Assembly: GCF_029167235.1 (NCBI RefSeq)
Contig: NZ_JARFTR010000113.1
Coordinates: 1-38,967, forward strand
DNA from: Kamptonema sp. UHCC 0994
GTDB lineage: Bacteria > Cyanobacteriota > Cyanobacteriia > Cyanobacteriales > Microcoleaceae
Reading direction: 5' to 3'
DNA: 38,967 bases
Positions 17,864 to 25,330 of the stretch are shown here, in pieces (position 1 is the first letter of the stretch; each line of letters opens with the position of its first letter). Under the pieces are notes generated by a model, which was given only the letters and a program-made list of their open reading frames with translations, did not search any database and was not told the origin of the DNA. A program made the position numbers and the translations under genes.

Positions 17864-18949
17864 TTGACAAATAAGCACATTCGATTACTGATTGCAGCTA
17901 GCGGTACTGGAGGACATTTATTTCCCGCGATCGCTACCGCCGAGCAATTGAGCGACTATCAAATAGAATGGCTGGGAGTCCCCGATCGCATGGAAACTGA
18001 GTTAATCCCATCTCTCTATCCCCTCCATACCATCGCTGTAGAAGGCTTTCAGGGGCGATTTGGACTGGGTACAGCGCGAATTTTTGGCCGGCTCGCCAGT
18101 TCCATTTTTGAGGTGCGGAAGCTGCTAAAACAGGGCAATTTTCAGGGGGTTTTTACCACTGGCGGCTACATTGCAGCACCCGCAATTATAGCGGCGCGAT
18201 CGCTTGGTTTGCCTGTCATCCTCCACGAGTCTAACGCTTTGCCGGGGAAAGTGACGCGCAACTTTGGCCCTTGGTGTACTAAAGTGGCGATCGGCTTTGA
18301 GGCGGCGGCGCAGTATTTGCCTTCCGCTAAGACGGTTTATGCGGGTACGCCAGTGCGATCGCAGTTTCTCGCACCTCAACCCTTGGACTTGCCAATTCCC
18401 GATAATGTTCCTCTAATTGTAGCAATGGGCGGCTCTCAAGGTGCAGTCGGAATTAATCAATTAGTTAGACAATGCGCTCCTGCTTGGTTTAATGCAGGTG
18501 CGACGATCGTACACTTAACAGGAAATAATGACCCCGATGCTGATACTCTCAAACATCCTCAATATTTTCCGATGCCATTTTATAACAATATGGGCGGATT
18601 ATTACAACGGGCAAATTTAGCAATTAGTCGTTCTGGTGCAAGTGCATTGACAGAATTAGCCGTCACAGAAACGCCTGCAATTTTGATTCCTTATCCCTAT
18701 GCAGCGGAAGATCATCAAAGTTTTAATGCCGCAGTTTTTACCAAAGTTGGCGCAGCTTTGTCTTTCCGACAAAGTGAATTAAATGCAGAAGTTTTAGAAA
18801 CCAAAGTGTTGAATTTATTAACAGATTCCGAACACTTAGAAAAAATGTCTGCTGCTGCTTACAAATTAGCAGTTAGCGATAGTGCGACTCGTTTGGCAAA
18901 TTTAGTGCGTGAATTGTTAACTCTAAGACTTACCCAAAAATATCTGTAA
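17864..18949 (+). CDS. murG: UDP-N-acetylglucosamine:lipid I GlcNAc transferase MurG
   Basis: Glycosyltransferase of family GT28 that converts lipid I to lipid II at the inner face of the cytoplasmic membrane, the last intracellular step of peptidoglycan synthesis. It has 361 residues. It shows the G-loop ASGTGGHLFPA (12-22), the second loop GGSQGA (189-194) and the UDP-GlcNAc site RSGASALTELA...PAILIPYPYAAEDHQ (256-285). The start is TTG at 17864, with AGGAG at 17849-17853. The stop TAA (18947-18949) lies inside a GTAACG palindrome, so the last residue may have changed when that repeat arrived. Confidence 0.96.
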   Translation: MTNKHIRLLIAASGTGGHLFPAIATAEQLSDYQIEWLGVPDRMETELIPSLYPLHTIAVEGFQGRFGLGTARIFGRLASSIFEVRKLLKQGNFQGVFTTGGYIAAPAIIAARSLGLPVILHESNALPGKVTRNFGPWCTKVAIGFEAAAQYLPSAKTVYAGTPVRSQFLAPQPLDLPIPDNVPLIVAMGGSQGAVGINQLVRQCAPAWFNAGATIVHLTGNNDPDADTLKHPQYFPMPFYNNMGGLLQRANLAISRSGASALTELAVTETPAILIPYPYAAEDHQSFNAAVFTKVGAALSFRQSELNAEVLETKVLNLLTDSEHLEKMSAAAYKLAVSDSATRLANLVRELLTLRLTQKYL

Positions 18950-18967
18950 CGCCGCCATCCTGGCGGT
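18946..18967. repeat. GTAACG palindrome, variant copy overlapping the murG stop
   Basis: GTAACGCCGCC, ATCCT, GGCGGT: the arms GCCGCC/GGCGGT pair around a short loop. It is a diverged single arm of the family seen at 15628-15676. The upstream flank (TATCTGTAACG against TATCCGTAACG) is also similar. The murG stop codon is the TAA of GTAACG. Confidence 0.65.
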
Positions 18968-19228
18968 AAAGAAACTGCTGTTGAGCAAGCTAGGGAATTA
19001 ATTAGCAAAGCACGGCAAGAGATTTCTGATGCCGCTCTCAAGCAAAAATTTGTCGGATTGATAGAGACAATAATAGTCTATAAATTACCGCAGTTTAGTC
19101 GCCAGGAGATAGAAGCCATGTTTGGATTACAGGAGTTAAAACAGACAAGGTATTTTCAGGAAGTTAGGAAAACTCAAACTATTGTTCTAGATAACATTCA
19201 ACTGAATAAATTTAACTACCGCTTCTAA
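18950..19228 (+). pseudogene. C-terminal remnant of an Rpn-family nuclease/putative transposase
   Basis: Directly after the murG stop, a frame stays open to TAA at 19226-19228. It reads AVEQARELISKARQEISDAA, then KQKFVGLIETIIVYKLPQFS and RQEIEAMFGLQELKQTRYFQ. I recognise this as the tail of cyanobacterial Rpn (DUF2887-type) recombination-promoting nuclease/transposase proteins. The N-terminal PD-(D/E)XK catalytic part is absent and no start codon precedes it. It begins at the palindrome and its 3' end overlaps the end of ureG by 42 bp on the other strand, so the final residues are read through ureG sequence. I consider it a dead fragment. Confidence 0.7.
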
Positions 19229-19783
19229 TCCTTCTTTCGTCTTCAGATTAGTAAATACAAAAGGTTTATCCCCCCGCATTTTTTTAGTATCGCGTTCCAT
19301 CACCCCCAAATCTGCCCCAACATAGGGAGCTAAATCAGTCTTATTAATCACCAATAAATCAGACTTAGTAATTCCTGGCCCACCTTTGCGCGGAATCTTA
19401 TCGCCAGCAGCAACATCAATTACATAAATGGTTAAATCAACTAATTCAGGGCTAAAAGTTGCAGCCAAATTATCGCCGCCACTTTCGACAAACACCAAAT
19501 TTAAGTCATTAAATTTGAGTTCTAATTGTTCTATTGCTACTAAGTTAATGGAGGCATCTTCTCGAATAGCTGTATGGGGACAACCGCCGGTTTCTACTCC
19601 TAAAATACGCTCGCTTTCTAATGCTTGACTTCGTACTAAAAATTGTGCATCTTCCTGAGTGTAAATATCATTAGTAACAACGGCAATCTTATACTTTTGC
19701 CTCATTGACTTACACAAAGCGTCAACTAAAGCAGTTTTTCCAGATCCAACTGGGCCAGCAATTCCTACACGAAAAGCATTCAT
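19187..19783 (-). CDS. ureG: Urease accessory GTPase UreG
   Basis: SIMIBI-class GTPase that drives nickel insertion into urease together with UreE, UreF and UreD/UreH. Its 198 residues include the P-loop GPVGSGKT (10-17), the metal-binding Cys-Pro-His of [15 protein letters not shown], and [16 protein letters not shown]. It is the third gene of a minus-strand ureE-ureF-ureG group. The ATG is preceded directly by (CAACTAA)n tandem repeats, so no Shine-Dalgarno site can be seen. The 3' end overlaps the Rpn remnant. Confidence 0.96.
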   Translation of the reverse strand: MNAFRVGIAGPVGSGKTALVDALCKSMRQKYKIAVVTNDIYTQEDAQFLVRSQALESERILGVETGGCPHTAIREDASINLVAIEQLELKFNDLNLVFVESGGDNLAATFSPELVDLTIYVIDVAAGDKIPRKGGPGITKSDLLVINKTDLAPYVGADLGVMERDTKKMRGDKPFVFTNLKTKEGLEAVVKFIQLNVI

Positions 19784-19787
19784 TTTT

Positions 19788-19832
19788 TTAGTTGTTAGTT
19801 GTTAGTTGTTAGTTGTTAGTTGTTAGTTGTTG
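19788..19832. repeat. Heptanucleotide tandem repeat (TTAGTTG)n
   Basis: About six copies of TTAGTTG, starting four bases upstream of the ureG start codon, in the spacer between ureF and ureG. Confidence 0.85.
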
Positions 19833-19842
19833 ATTTTATACT

Positions 19843-19895
19843 CCTTCTTCCTTCTTCCTTCTTCCTTCTTCCTTCTTCCTTCTTCCTTCTTCCTT
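19843..19895. repeat. Heptanucleotide tandem repeat (CCTTCTT)n
   Basis: About seven copies of CCTTCTT lie next to the TTAGTTG array, just beyond the ureF stop (19907). On the ureF-ureG transcript strand the sequence is purine-rich (AAGAAGG), which could weakly resemble repeated Shine-Dalgarno sites. Confidence 0.85.
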
Positions 19896-19906
19896 CATTA
19901 GCTAAT

Positions 19907-20602
19907 TTAACTACGAAACAATCGAGTATACTGAGTTTCGTGAGCCATACTTGCCAATGCCAAACCCCAACTACAACTACTAAGGTTATCATCTTCTAAT
20001 CTTAAAACTTCTTGGCTAGTAAAAGTAAGATCGGAATGCAAGTCTAATAGCAATTGTTGACCAGAAGTCTGACCAAGAGGAATGAGTTTTACTCCTGCAT
20101 TCACTAAATTTGCCGCCCAACTGTACAAATAGCCAAGTACAGCCGCTTCTTCTTCTATTTCCAATTTTACTGCTGCAATACCAAATGCGATCGCAAAATT
20201 GCAATTATTCCCGCAAACCTCCATTAATTCTTGCACAGATGCGCTCTCTTTTGTCTGTAAAGGTAGCTGCATATCCTGCAATAATCTTACCAGAGAACGC
20301 CCCATCTGCCAACTTTGCAAGCGCAATTCTTCTGTTTCCTTAGTCACAGTTGCCCAAGCATTCCAATAGCCCAAAGCTGCTAAATTCCCTACATTAACTG
20401 CCCTAAAAGCCCGTACCATTATAGCACATTCTAACCTAATTGCTCCAAATTTCAAGGAATCTTGTAACCATTTTTGTAAATTATCCCGATCGTTAATTGT
20501 AGCAACATCTACCAGAGTTTCTAGTCCTTCAGAATAACTATAAGCTCCCACAGGCACAGCCGCTAATTGCAATAGCCTGAGAATAGAAAATTGAGAATTC
20601 AA
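19907..20602 (-). CDS. ureF: Urease accessory protein UreF
   Basis: All-helical chaperone that acts with UreD and UreG in urease nickel activation. I recognise ILRLLQLAAVPVGAYSYSEG, the family's N-terminal signature, and the C-terminal ALASMAHETQYTRLFRS, the conserved tail that binds the UreD/UreG complex. I place the start at the TTG at 20602 (MNSQFSILRLL...), giving 231 residues. AGGAG (plus-strand bases 20612-20616) lies nine bases upstream, and homologues begin near here. A longer reading from a TTG at 20635 adds 11 residues but has no ribosome site. Confidence 0.92.
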   Translation of the reverse strand: MNSQFSILRLLQLAAVPVGAYSYSEGLETLVDVATINDRDNLQKWLQDSLKFGAIRLECAIMVRAFRAVNVGNLAALGYWNAWATVTKETEELRLQSWQMGRSLVRLLQDMQLPLQTKESASVQELMEVCGNNCNFAIAFGIAAVKLEIEEEAAVLGYLYSWAANLVNAGVKLIPLGQTSGQQLLLDLHSDLTFTSQEVLRLEDDNLSSCSWGLALASMAHETQYTRLFRS

Positions 20603-20697
20603 AATATTTTTCTCCTGCTTACATCTTCCAACCAATAACCAGCCACTAGATTTTATTAATTCTTTTCAGTATTTTCTATATAAACTATTGACGAAAT

Positions 20698-21135
20698 TCA
20701 ATGATTATGTCCATAAGCCCCTATTTCTGGTTGAAATGGTGCAATCTCTGCTTTCACTTCTAAACCCATTTTTTCCAGCATTCCCTGCAAAACTGAATCG
20801 GGAGATAGACGTAAATAATTAGGAGTAATTTCTACGGGAATGTGGCGATTACCTAAATGGTAGGCTGCTCGCATTAATAATAGCCAATCCGGCGCGATCG
20901 CAGTCATCACAGGTTCCGGTTTCGCGCTGACCCTAACTAAACAGCTATCATCTTCAGATTTTAGGAGATCGCGATCGCGCAGTACAGTCCCTCTCGGCAA
21001 ACGTAGGTGCAACTCTTCCTCGGAATCTGTTTCAAACCGATGGCGCGATCGCGTGCGCTCAAGAGCTGTTAGAGGTAAAGTAAAACTGACAGCCGCATCA
21101 GGATTTGCAGGTAATCTTTCGGTCAAAACTAACAT
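20698..21135 (-). CDS. ureE: Urease accessory nickel chaperone UreE
   Basis: A 145-residue metallochaperone that delivers nickel to the UreG complex. It shows the N-terminal peptide-binding domain ([31 protein letters not shown]) and the C-terminal metal domain with [16 protein letters not shown], which holds the conserved nickel-binding His, and a short His tail (YGHNH). It is the first gene of ureE-ureF-ureG. The urease subunits and ureD are not nearby, so the cluster is split in this genome. Confidence 0.95.
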   Translation of the reverse strand: MLVLTERLPANPDAAVSFTLPLTALERTRSRHRFETDSEEELHLRLPRGTVLRDRDLLKSEDDSCLVRVSAKPEPVMTAIAPDWLLLMRAAYHLGNRHIPVEITPNYLRLSPDSVLQGMLEKMGLEVKAEIAPFQPEIGAYGHNH

Positions 21136-21181
21136 TTCGCTATTCCTATTAAGATTTCACACCCAGGTTATTTTTAACACT

Positions 21182-21252
21182 TATAGCAACCGCCAAGGTG
21201 GTTAGGAAATTCTAGTTTCCTTCCACCCTTAATTCTATTCCCTTCTTCCCTA
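21182..21252. mobile_element. Miniature element, family TATAGCAACCGCC, copy D (one end, truncated)
   Basis: TATAGCAACCGCCAAGGTGG followed by TTAGG (21182-21206) matches one terminal repeat at 24 of 25 positions. The following AAATTCTAG...CCCTTCTTCCCTAT resembles the core of copy C (35598-35705). The opposite terminal repeat is missing. The element ends at the stop codon of the mscS gene (minus-strand TAG at 21252-21250), in the place where copy C has CCCTAG. Confidence 0.6.
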
Positions 21253-23289
21253 TGGAGGCGTAGCGATGGAGTATCCTTCTTTCTCGAAACGTTCCTGAAT
21301 CATTGAAAAGAGTTCAGATTTAGTTTTCCAGAATTCCGCAGTTTTCGTCCATACCCATAAATTGATTTGGACGTAATATTCTTCAAATTCAATTTCCCCA
21401 GTTGTAGGAGGAGCTGGATTTTCTAGTATCGAGGGATGATCTTTTGCAACTTCTACTAGAACTTTCCGTACTTGAGAAATGTTGTTGCTATAGTCGCTGC
21501 GAATTGTCAGTTGAATCCTGCGATATTGATCGTGGCTGTAATTGATAATCTTATCTTCCCAAACTGTATTGTTAGGGATAGTCACCAGATCGGCAGTTAG
21601 AGTTTTTAGCCTTGTACTCGCTAGACTGATGGAGTCAACAGTACCAAACACCCCAGCTAATTCAACTTCATCACCGACATCAAAGGGTTTGTAAAGCATC
21701 AGCATTAACCCACTGGCAAAATTACCGAGGTTGCTTTGCAAGGCGAAGGCAAAGATAAAACTTGCGCCCCCAAGTACAGCCAAAACAGGCGCAAGACTAA
21801 CCTCTAGTGCTGTCAAAGCTAGAAGCACGCCAACAAAAATTCCTCCTCGCTTGATGATAACAACTATAAATTGGCGCATCAATTTGGAGGTATTAGACAA
21901 TTTAAGCAGCTTGCTAACTATCACGCCTAGTATTTGAAACACGATTGCAGAAGCCAGGACAATACCGACAAATTTACCTAAATTACCTGCCCAGCGCAAA
22001 CCACCTTCATCTGATTTTAACCAACTGATAACCCGCACTCCTAAACCTTGGGTATCAGTCACATCAATTTCAGCTTTAGTGATAGCTTCAATGTATTTGC
22101 GGTAATACTTGCTGTCACCACCTTTGCGATCCAATTCTTCTAAAATCACGTTGAATCGGTCTACAATTGCCGTTCTTCCTGACTGGAGATTTGTCGCGTT
22201 GACAAGCAGTTTATTTTTCAATTCTGCTTCATTTTGAGCATTTTCTTGCAACTTATCTGACGTTTTTTGAAGCTGCTGCCCTTTTTTCTCAACGTTTCCT
22301 TGACCGCTACCAGGCCCAGGGGAACTGTTTGCCGTTAGTGTTTCACCGTTCGCCTTGATATTAGTATTTTCAATGGTTGCTGCGGCTTCATCAAGTTTAT
22401 CAGCAGATTTCTCGGCTGCGCCTGTGCCACCATTACTACTGCTCGTATTTCCAGTAATCGCTTCCCGCGCTTTTTTGAGCTGTATGTGAGCCTCTTCTAT
22501 TTTTTGTGTGCCTTGCTTGTATTCCGGTGAGTCGGGAGCAAAACCTTTTTGGTTTTTTTCTGCCTCTTCAACAGCTTTGATTGCCTTGTCTAGAGCGTCA
22601 ATTTTTTGAGTTGCAGCGTTGTAAGCAGGGGAACTAGCATCTATCTTCTCTCGCTCTTTCTTCGCTTCGTCGAGGGTTGTTTGTGCCAGCTCCAGTTCAC
22701 CTGTTTTTTCAGCTTTTTTCAAAGCTTCGTTCAGGGTATCATCCTGCTTGAGTTCCGTTTTGGCTTGACTTGCTTCTTTAATGCCTTCCTGGGCTTTTTT
22801 AAGTTTTTCTTTAGCTTCTTCTGCCTTTTTCGCGGCTTCTTGGTATTCTGGCGATCCGGGGACAGCGCTCTTTAGGGCTTTGTCACTTTCTTCTAGTGCT
22901 TTCTTCGCTTCGTCTAGCGAACCTGCGACTTCTTGCTGTTTGGCTATAGATCGATTCTGACGCTTGACGGCAACTTCAGCATTGCTAATTTCTTCAACTT
23001 TGCCTTTGAGCAATAGTTGCCAAGCTGCGGCTTCGTTTAGGAGTTCTTCCAGGGAAAGCGGTTTGACTAGCAATTGCAATTCATCAACCGGAATATCTGG
23101 CTCTTTAGCCGTAACTGCTGCTTTGGCATCTCCTTCTGGTGCAAGCTCAACCTTTTCAGTTTTCACCTCAGTTTCAGCCGGAGGATCTGGTTCCGGTGGT
23201 TCAAACTGCGATCGTGCTGGTATCGCCCAGATTACCAAGACACCAATTACCCCAGTGAGTAAAATTGCACGGACTCTATTACGTAACAT
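21250..23289 (-). CDS. MscS-family mechanosensitive channel with long coiled-coil N-terminus
   Basis: A 679-residue protein. It has an N-terminal signal (about 1-28, ILLTGVIGVLVIWAIPARSQ), an acidic Pro/Glu stretch, then a very charged Lys/Glu/Ala-rich coiled-coil region (about 70-390). Three or four membrane segments (about 430-535) end in the pore-lining helix. The MscS beta domain follows (MLYKPFDVGDEVELAGVFGTV, LVTIPNNTVWEDKIINYS) and then the C-terminal alpha/beta domain. The channel core is intact, so it should release osmolytes on hypo-osmotic shock. The extra region is probably periplasmic. AAGGAG about ten bases before the ATG supports the start. Confidence 0.92.
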   Translation of the reverse strand: MLRNRVRAILLTGVIGVLVIWAIPARSQFEPPEPDPPAETEVKTEKVELAPEGDAKAAVTAKEPDIPVDELQLLVKPLSLEELLNEAAAWQLLLKGKVEEISNAEVAVKRQNRSIAKQQEVAGSLDEAKKALEESDKALKSAVPGSPEYQEAAKKAEEAKEKLKKAQEGIKEASQAKTELKQDDTLNEALKKAEKTGELELAQTTLDEAKKEREKIDASSPAYNAATQKIDALDKAIKAVEEAEKNQKGFAPDSPEYKQGTQKIEEAHIQLKKAREAITGNTSSSNGGTGAAEKSADKLDEAAATIENTNIKANGETLTANSSPGPGSGQGNVEKKGQQLQKTSDKLQENAQNEAELKNKLLVNATNLQSGRTAIVDRFNVILEELDRKGGDSKYYRKYIEAITKAEIDVTDTQGLGVRVISWLKSDEGGLRWAGNLGKFVGIVLASAIVFQILGVIVSKLLKLSNTSKLMRQFIVVIIKRGGIFVGVLLALTALEVSLAPVLAVLGGASFIFAFALQSNLGNFASGLMLMLYKPFDVGDEVELAGVFGTVDSISLASTRLKTLTADLVTIPNNTVWEDKIINYSHDQYRRIQLTIRSDYSNNISQVRKVLVEVAKDHPSILENPAPPTTGEIEFEEYYVQINLWVWTKTAEFWKTKSELFSMIQERFEKEGYSIATPP

Positions 23290-23796
23290 TATAACTATTT
23301 CTCCTTAAGTATTTTTACTTGATTTGATTTTAGCCCGGTCGATCGTCTCAGGCTAAATTATAACCGGAATTTTACCCTTGTCAATAATTTCTAATTTTTT
23401 TTTAATCTCAGTTCTACTATTAAGCCACAAAACCATGAAACATAAAAAGTTTTATGTTTTATTTTTGGGCAATACTTAATATCAACAAGATTTTACTAAC
23501 TGCTAATTAAGAGTAACTGCCTAATTGAAAAATGCTATGATATCTATCATTTATTTTACAGATATGATAGCGAGTAAAGTCGCTACTACACAAACATAGC
23601 CCAAGCTTGGAAAAACTGTAAAAATAGTTACTTTATTAACCTGTATAAGTTCCTGCAAATTCATCGATAGAGGCAAGCCCAGACTACGGCTGCGCCGCGT
23701 ATCAGAATTTAGATGCCAAACAGCATAGAATTGCAGCGATCTTGTACAATGCAGCGAAAGTACAAACGTTTTTGACTCAAACAGCCTGGGAGTAAG
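23290..23796. other. Gene-free divergent region between mscS and argC
   Basis: No ORF worth calling. It contains an AT-rich perfect hairpin AAACATAAAA/TTTTATGTTT (23438-23459) followed by a T-rich run, and an imperfect inverted repeat CTATGATATC...GATATGATAG (about 23534-23570). Promoters for both divergent genes should lie here, but I cannot assign them. Confidence 0.5.
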
Positions 23797-24858
23797 ATGA
23801 TGGGAGATTTAGGGCGAGTGCCAGTAGGAATAGTTGGGGCATCAGGCTACGGTGGCGTGCAACTTGTGCGACTGTTAGCGGATCACCCAAGGGCACAAGT
23901 TGTTTATTTAGGCGGTGATAGTAGTGCTGGCAAACTTTTTTCCAGTTTGTACCCACACTTAAGCAACTCCATTGACTTGACGATCGAAGCGATTGACTTG
24001 GATAATATTGCCTCTAAATGTGAAGTAGTATTTCTCTCGTTACCCAACGGTTTAGCGTACCAGATGGCACCCAAATTGCTAGAAAAGGGGTGCAAAGTTT
24101 TGGATCTGTCAGCAGATTATCGGTTTGCCAACTTAGAAACATATAAAGCTTGGTACGGAGGCGATCGCCAAGACGCTGCGATCGCCTCAACTGCTGTCTA
24201 CGGTCTACCAGAACTGTATCGCGATCGCATCAAAACCGCCCAACTCGTAGGCTGCGCCGGCTGCTACGTCACCGCCAGCCTTCTAGCCCTCGCACCCTTG
24301 CTCAAACAAGGTATCATCGTCCCGGAAACTGCGATCGTTGATGCCAAATCAGGCACATCCGGCGGTGGCCGCAAAGCCGAAATCAACCTGTTGTTAGCCG
24401 AAGCAGACAACTCTCTGGCCGCCTACGCAGTCGCCCGCCACCGCCACACCCCGGAAATCGAACAAATTTGCAGCGATTTAGCCGGACACGACATCAAAGT
24501 GCAATTTACACCCCACCTCATACCAATGGTGCGAGGCATCCTAGCCACAGTCTACGCCAACCTTCGCGATCCCGGATTAGTCCGAGAAGATTTACTCACA
24601 ATCTTCAACGCCTTTTACCGGAATTGTCCCTGGGTAAAAATCCTACCTAGCGGCGTTTATCCCCAAACAAAATGGGCCTGCGGCACTAATCTCTGCTACA
24701 TCGGCGTAGAAGTAGATCCACGCACAGACCGAGTAATTGTAATGTCAGCAATTGATAACTTAATTAAAGGTCAAGCAGGTCAGGGCGTACAGTGTATGAA
24801 CTTAATGATGGGATGGGAAGAAACTTTAGGATTGCCGCAGTTAGGTTTTTATCCATAG
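23797..24858 (+). CDS. argC: N-acetyl-gamma-glutamyl-phosphate reductase
   Basis: NADPH-dependent enzyme of arginine biosynthesis that converts N-acetylglutamyl-5-phosphate to the semialdehyde. It has 353 residues. The nucleotide-binding loop is GASGYGG (14-20) and the catalytic cysteine is Cys156 in GCAGCYVTA. It also has [14 protein letters not shown], the HRHTPEIEQ histidine region and [13 protein letters not shown] near the end. This is the long (type 1) ArgC form. It starts with ATGATG, with GGGAG just upstream. It stands alone, as is usual for arg genes in cyanobacteria. Confidence 0.96.
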   Translation: MMGDLGRVPVGIVGASGYGGVQLVRLLADHPRAQVVYLGGDSSAGKLFSSLYPHLSNSIDLTIEAIDLDNIASKCEVVFLSLPNGLAYQMAPKLLEKGCKVLDLSADYRFANLETYKAWYGGDRQDAAIASTAVYGLPELYRDRIKTAQLVGCAGCYVTASLLALAPLLKQGIIVPETAIVDAKSGTSGGGRKAEINLLLAEADNSLAAYAVARHRHTPEIEQICSDLAGHDIKVQFTPHLIPMVRGILATVYANLRDPGLVREDLLTIFNAFYRNCPWVKILPSGVYPQTKWACGTNLCYIGVEVDPRTDRVIVMSAIDNLIKGQAGQGVQCMNLMMGWEETLGLPQLGFYP

Positions 24859-24863
24859 AAATT

Positions 24864-24949
24864 GCTAATGGCTAATGGCTAATGGCTAATGGCTAATGGC
24901 TAATGGCTAATGGCTAATGGCTAATGGCTAATTGCTAATTGCTAATTGC
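24864..24949. repeat. Heptanucleotide tandem repeat (CTAATGG)n passing into (CTAATTG)n
   Basis: About nine copies of CTAATGG followed by about three of CTAATTG, beginning five bases after the argC stop codon. The variant units cluster at one end, as expected if copies expand by slippage. Confidence 0.9.
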
Positions 24950-25012
24950 TGATTACTCAGGAGTGAAAATTAAATAACTTATACCTTTTGTATGACTTAC
25001 GCAATTGTCACA

Positions 25013-25171
25013 CTTCAATGAATTAGTAGTTGCGTCAGAAGCGAACACTTACACTTACTGGGTAAACGCTTCTGGCTGACGCACCCTACAATACTTCAAG
25101 GAATTAGTAGGGTGCGTCAGACCCAGATATCAAACGAGAGAATAAGGATTTGAGTGTCTGACGCACCCTAC
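25013..25171. repeat. Cluster of CTGACGCACCCTAC / GTAGGGTGCGTCAG repeats
   Basis: Three exact 14-mers: forward at 25076-25089 and 25158-25171, inverted at 25107-25120, plus a decayed copy at 25027-25039. A longer direct repeat ACTTCAA-GAATTAGTAG leads into the copies at 25013 and 25092. It may be the remains of nested miniature elements. The whole gap 24859-25330 has no gene. Confidence 0.65.
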
Positions 25172-25330
25172 TAATTGTGCTGGATTTTTGGCAGATGCCT
25201 TTTGGACATTTTGCGAACCAATTTTTCGTAAAGTGACTGGCATCAACCTGAAGCAATAATCTATAATTGCAACATCAATTTGCGTCCTAACACGGGCGGT
25301 TTCTATAAATTGTATGTAAGGAGGTAGCCG

